Positions 43,581-53,715 are shown, numbered from the stretch's first letter. The stretch is DNA of 64,000 bases from Mycetohabitans endofungorum (GCF_002927045.1 NZ_PRDW01000004.1:215876-279875), one strand, 5' to 3'. A program made the numbers and translations. Notes: generated by a model from the sequence alone, not told the origin.

Positions 43581-44848
43581 GCGGCCACCTGTTTTTCGAA
43601 CAATTCGCGAAACACTGGATAGATGTCCGCCGCGTCATCGACCTTTTTCATCGTGAAATGAGGTACTGCGTCAGCCAGCTGGCTGTATTCGAACCATAGG
43701 TTCTGCACTTCCTGGGCCACCTGGATATACGCAAAGTACCGCGTTTTCGGCAGGATGTCGTTTTCCAGCAGCTTACGGCATTTTGGCGAATCGTCCGTCC
43801 AATTGTCGCCATCGGATGCCTGTGCGCCATAAATATTCCATTCCGTCGGCGAGTAGCGCTCGTCGATGATCTTCTTCATTAGCTCCAACGCACTGGAGAC
43901 CACGGTGCCACCGCTCTCGGTCGAGTGAAAAAAAGTATCCTCGTTGACCTCTTCCGCACGCGTGTGGTGCCGGATGAACACCACCTCAATCTTTTCATAG
44001 TTACGCGTCAGAAACAGGTATAGCAGGATGAAGAAGCGCTTGGCCAGGTCCTTGCGCTGTTCGTCCATTGAACCGGAAACGTCCATCAAGCAAAACATGA
44101 CTGCCTGGCTGGACGGAATGGGTTGCTTGACGCGATTCACGTAGCGCAGGTCGAATGGGTCAATGAACGGTATCCGCCAGATGCGTCCCTTCAGGTGATG
44201 GATTTCATCCTCGAGCCGTTTGATCTCGGCCCGGCGATCGCCCGGGTCGTCCTTCAACTCGTCCAATTGCGCCTCGAGTTCGCGCAACTGGTTGACCAAC
44301 GGCGCACCAAGCGCGATGCGCCGACTCAGCGCACTGCGCAATGAGCGCACGACGTCGATGTTGTTCGGCGTGCCTTCGGTCGCCCAGCCGGCACGCTGGT
44401 TCTTCCAACTTGGCACCGCCATCAGGCGTGTCTTAACCAACCGCGGCAGTTCCAGGTCGTCGAAGAAATACTGCATGAATTCCTCGCGGGACAACTCGAA
44501 CACGAAGTCGTCCTGCCCCTCGCCTTCATTGCTCGCCTGCCCTCCGCTCCCACCCCCCCCGCCACCGCCGGGCGGGCGCGGAATTTTGTCGCCTTTCACG
44601 TAGTCCGCGTTGCCTGGATGGACGATTTCGCGCCGCCCGCCCGGTGCATGATGGAACATCGGCTCGCCGATATCCTTCTTCGGAATCGTGATGCTCTTCG
44701 TACTCTGGATGTCCTTGATGCTGCGGTCGCGCACCGCCTCGGACACCGCTTCGCGGATATAGTGCTTGACCCGTCGCAAGAAGCGTTCGCGATTTGCAAT
44801 GCTCTTATTCTTGCCGGCAAGTCTGCGGTCGATGATCTGATGAAGCAC
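43577..44848 (-). CDS. yeaH: YeaH/YhbH family protein (DUF444, VWA-like)
   Basis: A 423-residue protein with a basic N-terminus (DRRLAGKNKSIANRERFLRRVKHYIREAV), a Gly-rich linker (PRPPGGGGGGGSGGQ), and a von Willebrand A-like domain with the MIDAS-type CLMDVSGSMDEQRKD at about residue 256. It is thought to work with the PrkA kinase in stress responses. It lies second in the operon, 146 bp after prkA. A run of G/C around 44560 encodes the glycine linker. Confidence 0.93.
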   Translation of the reverse strand: MLHQIIDRRLAGKNKSIANRERFLRRVKHYIREAVSEAVRDRSIKDIQSTKSITIPKKDIGEPMFHHAPGGRREIVHPGNADYVKGDKIPRPPGGGGGGGSGGQASNEGEGQDDFVFELSREEFMQYFFDDLELPRLVKTRLMAVPSWKNQRAGWATEGTPNNIDVVRSLRSALSRRIALGAPLVNQLRELEAQLDELKDDPGDRRAEIKRLEDEIHHLKGRIWRIPFIDPFDLRYVNRVKQPIPSSQAVMFCLMDVSGSMDEQRKDLAKRFFILLYLFLTRNYEKIEVVFIRHHTRAEEVNEDTFFHSTESGGTVVSSALELMKKIIDERYSPTEWNIYGAQASDGDNWTDDSPKCRKLLENDILPKTRYFAYIQVAQEVQNLWFEYSQLADAVPHFTMKKVDDAADIYPVFRELFEKQVAA

Positions 44849-44994
44849 GTTGCCGTCCCCCGCTGTCGTGAAAGGCGCGGCCCGCGCACTCGGCGCGGCG
44901 ACGCGCGCGGTGATGTTCGCCGCCGCGCCGGCACCGCCCCGGTACGCAAGACGCCGCGTTGCTCATGGCGCCAATACGCTATGCACGCTTGCCG

Positions 44995-46917
44995 TTAGGA
45001 AGACTTGCGCACACGTAGATACCAATCGCACAGCAGGCGGACCTGCTTAGGCGTGTAACCCTTGGCGACCATCCGGTTGACGAAGTCCTCATGCTTGCGT
45101 TGCTCCTCGGCGGAGCCCTTCGCGTTGAATGAAATAACCGGCAGAAGTTCCTCCGTGTTGGAGAACATTTTCTTCTCGATCACGACACGCAGCTTTTCGT
45201 AGCTGATCCACGCCGGATTCTTGCCACCATTAGCTGCACGCGCACGCAGGACGAAGTTGACGATCTCGTTGCGGAAATCCTTTGGATTACTGATTCCCGC
45301 CGGCTTTTCGATTTTCTCCAATTCCGCGTTCAACGCCGCGCGATCGAAGCTCTCGCCGGTGTCGTGATCCCGGAACTCTTGATCCTGGATCCAGAAGTCC
45401 GCATAAGTCACATAGCGGTCGAAAATGTTTTGGCCGTATTCGGAATACGATTCCAGATAGGCAGTCTGGATCTCTTTGCCGATGAACTCCGCGTAGCGCG
45501 ACGCCAGAAGCTCCTTGACGAACGATAAGTACTTTTGTTCGACTTCCGGTGGGAATTGCTCACGCTCGATCTGCTGCTCGAGCACGTACATCAGGTGTAC
45601 CGGGTTGGCGGCAACCTCGGCCGTGTCGAAATTGAATACCCGCGACAGGATCTTGAACGCGAAGCGTGTCGAGATGCCTGTCATGCCTTCGTCAACGCCA
45701 GCGTAGTCGCGATACTCTTGGTACGACTTCGCCTTCGGGTCGGTGTCCTTCAGGTTTTCGCCGTCATAGACCAGCATCTTCGAAAACAGGCTGGAGTTTT
45801 CCGGCTCCTGCAAGCGCGTCAGCACGGCGAACTGCGCCATCATCTTCAGCGTGCCCGGTGCGCAAACGGCGGAGCCGAGCGACGAGTTCCGGATCAACTT
45901 GTCATAAATCTTGATCTCTTCCGAGTAGCGCAGGCAGTACGGCACCTTGATCACGAAAATCCGGTCGAGCAGCGCCTCGTTATTCTTGTTGTTCCGGAAT
46001 GCTTTCCATTCCGATTCGTTCGAGTGCGCAAGGATAATACCGTCGAACGGAATGGCGCCGAAGCCCTCCGTACCCTTGAAGTTGCCTTCCTGCGTGGCGG
46101 TCAGCAACGGGTGCAGCACCTTGATCGGCGCCTTGAACATTTCGACGAACTCGAGCAGGCCCTGGTTGGCCAGGCACAGTCCCCCCGAGTAGCTGTACGC
46201 ATCGGCATCGTCCTGCGCATACTGCTCCAGCTTGCGGATGTCGACCTTGCCGACCAGCGATGAGATGTCCTGGTTGTTCTCGTCACCCGGCTCGGTCTTG
46301 GCAATCCCAATCTGACGCAGCACCGATGGGTAGCGCTTCACCACGTGGAACCGGCGGATATCGCCGTTGTACTCGTGCAAGCGCTTGACGGCCCACGGGG
46401 ACAGGATGCTTTTCAGGTAGCGGCGAGGTATTCCATACTGCTCTTCGAGGATCGGGCCATCCTCGTCGTAGTCGAACAGGCCGAGCGGTGATTCGTTGAC
46501 CGGCGAGCCTTTAATCGAGTAGAACGGCACTCGCTCCATTAATTGCTTCAAACGCTCCGCGATCGACGATTTACCGCCGCCGACCGGCCCAAGCAGATAC
46601 AGAATCTGTTTCTTTTCCTCGAGCCCCTGTGCAGAATGGCGGAAATAGGCGACGACCTGCTCGATGACCTCTTCCATGCCATAGAACTCACGGAATGCCG
46701 GGTAAATCTTGATGACCTTGTTGGCAAAAACACGCGACAACCTCGGATCATTGCGGGTGTCGACGTGTTCCGGTTCCCCGATCGCCATCAACATGCGTTC
46801 GCCAGCCGTGGCGTACGCGGCAGGATTGTTCTTGCACAGTTCGAGATACTCTTCTAACGAGAACTCTTCCTCTCTCGTCTTTTCGAAGCGGGTCGCGAAA
46901 CTGTTGTAAATATCCAT
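44995..46917 (-). CDS. prkA: PrkA-family serine protein kinase (YeaG-like)
   Basis: A 640-residue AAA-plus-kinase hybrid, the same length as E. coli YeaG (about 644). The N-terminal AAA domain has Walker A LGPVGGGKSSIAERLK (about residues 105-120) after MEEVIEQVVAYFRHSAQG. The C-terminal PrkA domain carries the kinase-like region. It phosphorylates target proteins during starvation and stress. The ATG at 46917 sits behind a strong GAGGAGGT ribosome-binding site; an upstream ATG at 47007 lacks one. It is the first gene of the prkA-yeaH-spoVR operon. Confidence 0.95.
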   Translation of the reverse strand: MDIYNSFATRFEKTREEEFSLEEYLELCKNNPAAYATAGERMLMAIGEPEHVDTRNDPRLSRVFANKVIKIYPAFREFYGMEEVIEQVVAYFRHSAQGLEEKKQILYLLGPVGGGKSSIAERLKQLMERVPFYSIKGSPVNESPLGLFDYDEDGPILEEQYGIPRRYLKSILSPWAVKRLHEYNGDIRRFHVVKRYPSVLRQIGIAKTEPGDENNQDISSLVGKVDIRKLEQYAQDDADAYSYSGGLCLANQGLLEFVEMFKAPIKVLHPLLTATQEGNFKGTEGFGAIPFDGIILAHSNESEWKAFRNNKNNEALLDRIFVIKVPYCLRYSEEIKIYDKLIRNSSLGSAVCAPGTLKMMAQFAVLTRLQEPENSSLFSKMLVYDGENLKDTDPKAKSYQEYRDYAGVDEGMTGISTRFAFKILSRVFNFDTAEVAANPVHLMYVLEQQIEREQFPPEVEQKYLSFVKELLASRYAEFIGKEIQTAYLESYSEYGQNIFDRYVTYADFWIQDQEFRDHDTGESFDRAALNAELEKIEKPAGISNPKDFRNEIVNFVLRARAANGGKNPAWISYEKLRVVIEKKMFSNTEELLPVISFNAKGSAEEQRKHEDFVNRMVAKGYTPKQVRLLCDWYLRVRKSS

Positions 46918-47149
46918 ACCACCTCCTCGCCGATATTCAACGAGAGCTGCCAGTCGAGCGCCGCGGTGCACGCGTCGTGTCACGCGCTCGGGCCGGTCGA
47001 TCGGCATGCCCTTGGACTCATCCTAATCCTATTTCGGGAGAATTTCACCAACCGCACGTAGTGTTTGCTAAGATAATTTGACCGCTGGCGCGCCATACAC
47101 CGAAGCCCTACAATATTGATCCCTCACCGTCCGCTGTGCAACGTCATCA

Positions 47150-47222
47150 TGAACGGAAGGCGCGGCGCGCACCGCCAGGTCCGCGTTTAAGCTGCCGACC
47201 ACGGTAACACGGCCGGCGCACA
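47150..47222 (-). pseudogene. rbsK: Ribokinase (rbsK) N-terminal stub
   Basis: Thirty bases after the rbsR stop, in the same direction, a frame reads GRVTVVGSLNADLAVRA, the invariant N-terminus of ribokinase (xVVGSxNxDLVVRxxRLPxPGET). Similarity stops after about 20 codons at APSVHDD. The rest of the approximately 300-codon gene is missing, and prkA begins on the other side. Confidence 0.75.
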
Positions 47223-47243
47223 GATGTGGCCGTTGTACGCTCG

Positions 47244-48233
47244 TCATAAGGCCGCCGCAGTGGACTCGCGCACCGCCAACTGTGGCGTGACGACGCGCCG
47301 TTGTGGACCCCCTTGCGCATTGCCGCTGATACGCTCGAACAAGGTCTGCGCCGCCGCCTCGCCAAGCTGCAAGATCGACTGGCCAACGGTGGACAGCGCC
47401 GGGTAAACATAGCGGGACAACTCGATATCGTCGAATCCGATAATCGACAACTCCTCCGGCACCTGGATCTTGCGCTCGGCCGCCGCTCGCAATGCGCCCA
47501 TGCCCATCATGTCGTTGCCGGCAAAGATGGCGCTGGGCTTCACGCGGTCGAGCAGCCGGCTTGCGGCCACATAGCCGCCTGGGATAGTGAAATCGCCCTC
47601 GACGATGCCGTCCTTGACAATCTTAATGCCGTGCTCGGCCATCGCGCGTAGAAAGCCCTGGACGCGCATCGCGCTGACTGCCGTCTGCACCGGCCCGGTG
47701 ATGCAACCGATGCGTACGTGGCCAAGTTCCAGCAGGTGGCAGGTGGCTAGATACGCGCCGCGCTCATGGTCGATCTGCACCAGATCGGCGCTCAGGCCCT
47801 CGATTTCCCGGTCCACCACTACGATCGGCACGCCAGCGGACGCCAGCACGCTATCCCCGCCGGCTGACGCGACAATCAGCCCATCGATGCGCTTTTCCTG
47901 TAAAACCCGCAGATAATTGCGTTGCTTGGTCGGATCATCGTCCGAATTGCATAAAAAGACGCAATATCTGGTTCTTTCGCAGTGGTCTTCGATGCCGCGC
48001 GCCAACTCGGCAAAGTACGGATTCGTGCCGTTTGGAATGACCAGCCCGATCGTCGCGGTGGAACGCGCCTTCAGTGAACGGGCAACCGCCGACGGCACAT
48101 AATTCAGTTGCCTGATCGCATGCTCGACCTTTATCCGCACATCGGCACTGACCGGACGGGAATTATTCACCACATGCGAAACGGTGGTAAACGACACGCT
48201 TGCAAGTGCCGCCACGTCCTTGATCGTCGTCAT
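47244..48233 (-). CDS. rbsR: LacI-family ribose-type repressor
   Basis: A 329-residue LacI-family regulator: N-terminal HTH (TTIKDVAALASVSFTTVSHVVNNSRPVS) with hinge helix YVPSAVARSLKARST, then a periplasmic-binding-protein-like sugar domain (IGLVIPNGTNPYFAELARGIE; GFDDIELSRYVYPALSTV). Because a ribokinase stub follows directly, it is most likely RbsR. Its regulated genes (rbsACB) are not in this window, so it may now be an orphan or control distant operons. Confidence 0.88.
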   Translation of the reverse strand: MTTIKDVAALASVSFTTVSHVVNNSRPVSADVRIKVEHAIRQLNYVPSAVARSLKARSTATIGLVIPNGTNPYFAELARGIEDHCERTRYCVFLCNSDDDPTKQRNYLRVLQEKRIDGLIVASAGGDSVLASAGVPIVVVDREIEGLSADLVQIDHERGAYLATCHLLELGHVRIGCITGPVQTAVSAMRVQGFLRAMAEHGIKIVKDGIVEGDFTIPGGYVAASRLLDRVKPSAIFAGNDMMGMGALRAAAERKIQVPEELSIIGFDDIELSRYVYPALSTVGQSILQLGEAAAQTLFERISGNAQGGPQRRVVTPQLAVRESTAAAL

Positions 48234-48597
48234 TGCCAGTTACTCTTGAGGTTTGAAAGCGCCGATACCTATCATACGGCGCCCTCGCCCGCCAGCACGT
48301 CTTATCGGCGTGCAGCGCCCAATGCTTTAGCGGAGGTTGATATCTTAGTGCCTGCCGCGTGGCGGGTTACCTAGCCGCGCGCACGTGCGCAGTGCCGCGA
48401 GCGCGGTAGGTATCGAGCACGACCGCCACGACGATCACCGCGCCAGTCTCGTGCCGGACAGCGTGACCGTCGCCAGGCGCGCTGTCCGGTTATCGGCGTC
48501 GTGCGCCGGTCGCTTCCGAACTTTTGAGCTGTAATGGTATGGAGGGGAGCCGGCGCGTCGCTTGGGCATATTCATCCTGGCTCGGTTCCGCCACCGC
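48234..48597. other. Intergenic region upstream of rbsR
   Basis: About 360 bp with no supportable gene on either strand. It should contain the rbsR promoter at its left end. Confidence 0.5.
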
Positions 48598-49068
48598 TCA
48601 TTGACGACCGGAGCACTGTGACGGGTGGGTGGCGAAGTGGTGATCGATCAGCGACAGCAGCGTATCGACGTCCACCGGCTTGACCTGATGGTGGTTGAAA
48701 CCGGCCGCGCGGCTGCGAGCGATGTCGTCGAACTCGCTCAGCCCCGTTAACGCAATGATCAGCGCGTCACGTGTCGACGGATGCCCGCGCAGCCGGCGCG
48801 CGACGTCGTAACCGCTCATGCGCGGCATCGCCAAGTCGAGCAGCACGATATGTGGGGCGAAATGCGTGGCGCATTCCACTGCGGTGGGACCGTCGAGCGT
48901 CGCCTCGACCTGGAACCCCTCGATTTGCAGCAGCAATGCCAGCCCCTCGCACGCGTCTTCGGCGTCGTCGACCACGAGCACGCGCAAACCGCGTCGGGCA
49001 AGGGTCCCACCGGCCGCGGCCGTGGCGGATGACACGGAACTGGAGGGCTGGACAGGCTGCGATGCCAT
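48598..49068 (-). CDS. Stand-alone response-regulator receiver protein
   Basis: A 156-residue protein with a single receiver domain: acidic pocket VLVVDDAEDA, phosphorylation site LLDLAMPRMSGYDVARRLRG, the T/S switch ALTG, and the Lys in VKPVDVDTLL. There is no output domain. Such proteins often originate from the C-terminus of hybrid histidine kinases or shuttle phosphate. The frame is open upstream to an ATG at 49125; the start at 49068 is chosen because the extra residues form an unlikely hydrophobic leader. No ribosome-binding site is obvious for either. Confidence 0.75.
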   Translation of the reverse strand: MASQPVQPSSSVSSATAAAGGTLARRGLRVLVVDDAEDACEGLALLLQIEGFQVEATLDGPTAVECATHFAPHIVLLDLAMPRMSGYDVARRLRGHPSTRDALIIALTGLSEFDDIARSRAAGFNHHQVKPVDVDTLLSLIDHHFATHPSQCSGRQ

Positions 49069-49573
49069 TGCGAAATCGGACGTTAGACAAATGAACAGTA
49101 GGAATGCTGCACTACAGAGTGCCATGCAGCACGGCGGTCGTTAAGTAAGCAAACGCTGTTCCAACGTGAAGGCAATCACCGCAATCTGCGTTGGGGCATT
49201 CGCCTGCCATCGCGCCGCGTGTACCGATGACGCCCTGCGCCGCGCCGGGATGCCCCCGTGGCCGTCGGCCGAGGCGCGCGATAGGGCACCTTTACACCGG
49301 CTTTGCAGAACTTACCGGCATGTCACGCACCGCCGGCTCGCCGCCCAAGGCCCCCACGAAAGGTTGCCTAGGCACCAAGCCTGCAGCTGACGCACGCCGC
49401 CTCGGGATCCGCATCGCGGCCGATACGGCCGCTCGTGGTGCGGTGCACCGTGTGCAGCGCCGTCGAATTCTCTATGATCGGGATACGGCGTCCTGTTTAA
49501 GCCGAATGGCCAGCTGATCGCTGCAGACTGCCGTTGTTTCGTGACCACACACCAATGCGGACGGAGGCGCGTG
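49069..49573. other. Intergenic region with no recognised gene
   Basis: About 500 bp between divergent genes. Frames on both strands are open but without motifs or ribosome-binding sites. Confidence 0.5.
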
Positions 49574-50110
49574 ATGGCATGGAGACCGAACCGCTGGATC
49601 AGGCGTTGGCTGATCGCCATGTTCGTATGGGCGGTGCCCGTCGCGCTGATTACGATTCACGAGATCCAGGTTGAGATGGCCTACAACCGCACCGATCTGC
49701 AACGCGCGCTCGACAATTGGAAACTCAGCGCGCCCGAGCGTGCCATGGACGCGGCTGGCCGTTGCGCCGGGACCGCGGAGCAGGCCCGGGCAGCCGGATG
49801 TCCGGCCGCGATTGTGTCGGCGCATGCGTCGGCATTGCAGGCAGCGCAGGACGACTATGCGAGACGCCGGCGCACACTGCTGTCGTACCTGAGCCAGGCC
49901 ATCTTCGGCTATTGGGTCGTGCCCTCGTCGTTTGTCTTCGCTGTCGGCCTAGTTGTCGTATTCGTGCGCTTGGCGTTGCGACGCCCCTCGCCCAAGCGGC
50001 CGAGGCGCACACCGACGGCCTCATCCGCGTTGTGTGGCGCACCGGCGCCTGCCCGCCCTGCCGTGCCGGACCCGACGCCAACACCAGGCCCCGATGGAAT
50101 CGACAGTTGA
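49574..50110 (+). CDS. Hypothetical membrane protein
   Basis: A 178-residue protein with an N-terminal helix (RWLIAMFVWAVPVALITI), a periplasm-facing loop holding two cysteines (GRCAGTAEQARAAGCPA), a second helix (SFVFAVGLVVVFVRLAL, about residues 118-135) and a Pro/Arg-rich cytoplasmic tail. A GGAGG ribosome-binding site precedes the ATG. Family not recognised; a Burkholderia-type hypothetical membrane protein. Confidence 0.65.
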   Translation: MAWRPNRWIRRWLIAMFVWAVPVALITIHEIQVEMAYNRTDLQRALDNWKLSAPERAMDAAGRCAGTAEQARAAGCPAAIVSAHASALQAAQDDYARRRRTLLSYLSQAIFGYWVVPSSFVFAVGLVVVFVRLALRRPSPKRPRRTPTASSALCGAPAPARPAVPDPTPTPGPDGIDS

Positions 50111-50244
50111 GACACACCCGCATTGAGGGCCCTGTATCGCGCAATTGGGCAACCGTCCGGGTTATTTGGGGAACCATTACGCAGTTGGCCCGCTCCATGC
50201 TTCAGTGTTGTGGCAGTTCCCCGAAAGCAACCTAGGAGAATGAG

Positions 50245-50835
50245 ATGGAAAGAAGAAAGTTCATAGTGACGACCTCCGCCCTGCTCGCCTCAGGCGGCCT
50301 CGCGCTCACCGGTTGCACGACGACCACCCAGACTTCTGCGTCGAGGGCATCCGGCAACGCAGCCAAGCGCCAGAGCATCAATACTTCGGTCAATGAAACG
50401 TTGGCACGCCTCTATACCACCGCCAACGGTTCGCGGGAGCTGGTCGCGAAGTCCCGTGGCGTGCTGGTGTTCCCGTCCGTCGTGTCCGCAGCCTTCATCG
50501 TCGGGGGGCAGTATGGCGAAGGCGCGCTGCGTGTCGGTGGTGAGACGACTGGCTATTACAGTACCGCAACGGGCTCGTTCGGCTTGCAGGCCGGTGCGCA
50601 ATCCAAGGCGCTGGTTTTCCTGTTCATGACGCAGGACTCACTGGACAAATTCCGCAACAGCGAAGGCTGGGCCGTGGGCGCCGATGCGACCGTCGCGGTG
50701 CTGAAAGTCGGCGTGAACGGCAAAATCGATACCACCACGGCCACTGCGCCGGTGCAGGCGTTCGTGCTGACGAATGCTGGCCTGATGGCCGGCGTGTCGT
50801 TGGAAGGCACGAAGGTGACGAAACTGAAGCTCTAA
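50245..50835 (+). CDS. SYLF-domain (YSC84-like) lipoprotein
   Basis: A 196-residue exported lipoprotein. After a signal with lipobox LTGC (cysteine about residue 25), the body is a SYLF/YSC84 lipid-binding domain: SRGVLVFPSVVSAAFIVGGQYGEGALRV, GYYSTATGSFGLQAGAQSKALVFLFMT, and GWAVGADATVAVLKVG. In Burkholderia, proteins of this type are abundant surface or periplasmic lipoproteins, possibly binding lipids. A GGAGAATGAG ribosome-binding site precedes the ATG. Monocistronic, convergent with the GT4 gene. Confidence 0.9.
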   Translation: MERRKFIVTTSALLASGGLALTGCTTTTQTSASRASGNAAKRQSINTSVNETLARLYTTANGSRELVAKSRGVLVFPSVVSAAFIVGGQYGEGALRVGGETTGYYSTATGSFGLQAGAQSKALVFLFMTQDSLDKFRNSEGWAVGADATVAVLKVGVNGKIDTTTATAPVQAFVLTNAGLMAGVSLEGTKVTKLKL

Positions 50836-50974
50836 GCCGCGTGCGCTCATGAGCCTGGCTGGCTTGTTCGGTGACAAGCTGCATTGACATGGACGGTAGC
50901 TCAACGCATGGCCCCTGATGGGGCCAGGTCGCCCGCCGGGCCGGCGACACGTCACACAAAGCGGCGTCGCGGCG

Positions 50975-52075
50975 TCAGCTTGCCGCGTCCACCGCACTGT
51001 GTAGTTCGGCCGGCGCTGCGCGATCGATAACTTTGAAGCGCGAGCGCCGCTGCGCGCGTACGACCGTATGGTAGGCTTCTAGATACTGCTGCGCCATGCG
51101 GCGCGACGTGAAGCGTCGCTCGAAGCACGCTCGCACGCGTTCACGCGACAACGTGCCAACGCGGTTGACCGCCGCAACCGCACTGATTTCGTCCTCTACG
51201 ATGAAGCCAGACCGCGCTTCATCGATCACCTCTGACACCGAACCCCGGTTGAACGCGATGACCGGTGTGCCGCAGGCCATCGCCTCGATCACCACCAGAC
51301 CGAACGGCTCGGGCCAGTCGATCGGAAACAGTAGTGCGTGTGCGCCAGACAGGAAGTGCGCTTTTTGCTCGTCAGCGATTTCACCAATGAACTCGACGTG
51401 CGGCAACGCCAACAATGGCCGTATGTCGCGCTCGAAATACTGCTGGTCGGCGGCGTCGACTTTGGCAGCGATGCGAATCTTCATGCCGCAGAGCCCGGCG
51501 ATTCGGATCGCGATATCGACACGTTTTTCCGGAGATATCCGGCCAAGGAACGCTAGGTACTGTGGCTGCACGGGCTGCGGCGTGTACAGCATCTCGGGCA
51601 GGCCGTGGTAGACGGTCGTCAGCCACTTCGCCTGCGGCAGCGGCTCGCGCTGTGCGTCCGAGATCGATACGACCGCTGCGCTCGAGAAAGTGTCGAAGAT
51701 CGGCTGTTGCTCCGGCAGGTCCAGCCGCCCATGCAGCGTAGTGATAAAGGGCGTGTTCTGGCGGCCGAACAGCGAAAACGAGTAGTAGTCCAGGTGAAAA
51801 TGCAGCACGTCGAATTCTCCCGCTTGCTGCCGCACCCGTTCCATCAACAGCATATGCGGAGCGATCCGATCGCGAATGGCGGGATCGAGTCGCAGCGCCC
51901 GCGGCCAGACCGGTACAAGCTTGGCCCGAGTGTCCGAGTCTGCGCTGGCGAACAGCGTCACATCGTGGCCGAGATCGACCAGCGCTTCGGTGATATACGA
52001 GACGACGCGCTCCGTGCCGCCATACAGCTTAGGCGGCACCGACTCGGTAAGTGGCGCGATCTGGGCAATCCTCAT
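50975..52075 (-). CDS. Glycosyltransferase family 4
   Basis: A 366-residue GT-B-fold glycosyltransferase. The N-terminal acceptor domain starts RIAQIAPLTESVPPKLYGGTERVV (glycine-rich loop). The C-terminal donor domain has FLGRISPEKRVDIAIRIA and the E-x7-E motif in PEPFGLVVIEAMACGTPVIAF. It transfers a sugar from a nucleotide donor. It lies downstream of otsA in the same direction (159-bp gap), a pairing frequent in Burkholderia, so it may act on trehalose or a glycan involved in osmoprotection. Start at 52075 is supported by GGAGA. Confidence 0.88.
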   Translation of the reverse strand: MRIAQIAPLTESVPPKLYGGTERVVSYITEALVDLGHDVTLFASADSDTRAKLVPVWPRALRLDPAIRDRIAPHMLLMERVRQQAGEFDVLHFHLDYYSFSLFGRQNTPFITTLHGRLDLPEQQPIFDTFSSAAVVSISDAQREPLPQAKWLTTVYHGLPEMLYTPQPVQPQYLAFLGRISPEKRVDIAIRIAGLCGMKIRIAAKVDAADQQYFERDIRPLLALPHVEFIGEIADEQKAHFLSGAHALLFPIDWPEPFGLVVIEAMACGTPVIAFNRGSVSEVIDEARSGFIVEDEISAVAAVNRVGTLSRERVRACFERRFTSRRMAQQYLEAYHTVVRAQRRSRFKVIDRAAPAELHSAVDAAS

Positions 52076-52234
52076 GCTTGTCTCCGATCTGGAAATTCCC
52101 GCGGTGATGCGGTCATCGGGCCTGCAACCGGGCGTGCCAGTATGACACACTGCACGTGCACGTTTGCACCATGTTTCACCACGCAGCCGCCGCAGCACGG
52201 GCGCTTGCCGTGGAAAAATCAGCGCGGTGGCCGG

Positions 52235-53635
52235 TCAATGCTGCCCCGGCACCGCGCGTGCGTGCCCGCGCAAATCGGCGATGAAGGTGTCGCGCCAGAC
52301 GCCCAAGTCATTATTGCGCAGGTTTTGCATGTTGGTCTGGTAGCGTTCCTGTCGCTCCACCAATGGCATCGCCAACGCATGCTCAATGGCCTCGGACATG
52401 CCGATAATATCGTGCGGGTTGATGATCAGTGCGCCGGGCAGTTCCAGCGCCGCGCCGGCAAAGCGCGATAGGACCAGCACGCCAGGATCATCCGAATTTT
52501 GGGCGGCAACATACTCCTTGGCCACCAGGTTCATTCCGTCACGCAGTGGCGTGACCAGGCCGATTTGTGACTCGCGAAATAGCGACATCAGTTTCCAACG
52601 GTCATAGCGCTGGTTTAAATATCGGATCGGCGTGTAGTCCAGGCCGGAAAACCGGCCATTGATCCGGCCGGCCTCATATTCGAGGCTCTGCCTAATTTCC
52701 TGATACGACTGGACGTCCGAGCGCGTGGGCGGAGCCACCTGAACGAGCGTGACGTTGCCGCGCCAGTGCGGCGCACGCTCTAACAATTGCTCGAATGCCC
52801 GGAAGCGCTCGACAAGCCCCTTCGAGTAATCGAGCCGGTCCACGCTCATAATCAGCTTGCGCCCTTCCAAGCTTTGCTTCAGTTCCAGCACGTGTTGCCG
52901 GCTCTCGTGGCGACGCGCTTGCTCGGCGATGTCATCGGGGAAAACACCGATCGGGTAGGCAGCGCCGTGCAATACGCGCCCGTATGCCTCGATCCGGCCG
53001 TTGTCCCACACTTTGCCCTGCGCGTGTCGCTCGACATAATCGGCGAAGGCACGCAGATCGACCGCGGTTTGGAAACCTACCACGTCATAGCTGCATAGCG
53101 CACGCACCAGTTCGTCGTGCGGCGGGATGTTCAGCAGAATCTGCGGTGATGGAAACGGGATATGCAGAAAAAAGCCGATCCGGTTCTGCACCCCAAGCTG
53201 GCGCAGCGCGTCGCCGAATGGTATCAAGTGATAATCGTGGACCCAGATCACATCGTCAGGCCGCAGCAAAGGCAGTAGTTTCTGCGCAAGCCACCGGTTC
53301 ACGCGCAGGTACCCTGCATAATCTGCGCGGTCGTAGACGGCCAGGTCATTGCGATAGTGGAAAACAGGCCACAGCGTCGCATTCGAAAAGCCGCGATAGT
53401 ATTGATCGTAGTCTTTGCGCGTCAGCCCGACGGTTGCGAACGTGACCTTGCCGTCCTCTACGAGCGTCGGCGCAGCGTTTTCGACCGTTTCGCCGACTAC
53501 GTCGCCACTCCAGCCGAACCAGACCCCTCCCGTATCCTTCAGCGCGCCAAACACGCCGACGGCGAGTCCACCGGCGGATCCCTTGCTCTCAGTGGGGGTT
53601 GCGACGCGATTCGACACTACGACCAGTCGGCTCAT
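52235..53635 (-). CDS. otsA: Trehalose-6-phosphate synthase
   Basis: A 466-residue GT20 enzyme. Marks of OtsA are the N-terminal SRLVVVSNRVATP, GGLAVGV (glucose-6-phosphate loop), VWVHDYHLIPF, RIGFFLHIPFPSP and TPLRDGMNLVAKEYVAAQ with SRFAGAALEL near the C-terminus. It makes trehalose 6-phosphate from UDP-glucose and glucose 6-phosphate, an osmo- and stress protectant route. No otsB phosphatase is next to it in this window. A GGAGA ribosome-binding site precedes the ATG. Confidence 0.96.
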   Translation of the reverse strand: MSRLVVVSNRVATPTESKGSAGGLAVGVFGALKDTGGVWFGWSGDVVGETVENAAPTLVEDGKVTFATVGLTRKDYDQYYRGFSNATLWPVFHYRNDLAVYDRADYAGYLRVNRWLAQKLLPLLRPDDVIWVHDYHLIPFGDALRQLGVQNRIGFFLHIPFPSPQILLNIPPHDELVRALCSYDVVGFQTAVDLRAFADYVERHAQGKVWDNGRIEAYGRVLHGAAYPIGVFPDDIAEQARRHESRQHVLELKQSLEGRKLIMSVDRLDYSKGLVERFRAFEQLLERAPHWRGNVTLVQVAPPTRSDVQSYQEIRQSLEYEAGRINGRFSGLDYTPIRYLNQRYDRWKLMSLFRESQIGLVTPLRDGMNLVAKEYVAAQNSDDPGVLVLSRFAGAALELPGALIINPHDIIGMSEAIEHALAMPLVERQERYQTNMQNLRNNDLGVWRDTFIADLRGHARAVPGQH

Positions 53636-53715
53636 TCGCTTGTTCTCCGTCAGTTGCTGAATGGGACATGTCGGTTATGACCGATAGCGCGTCGCTGCGG
53701 TTCACTCAATGCGCG

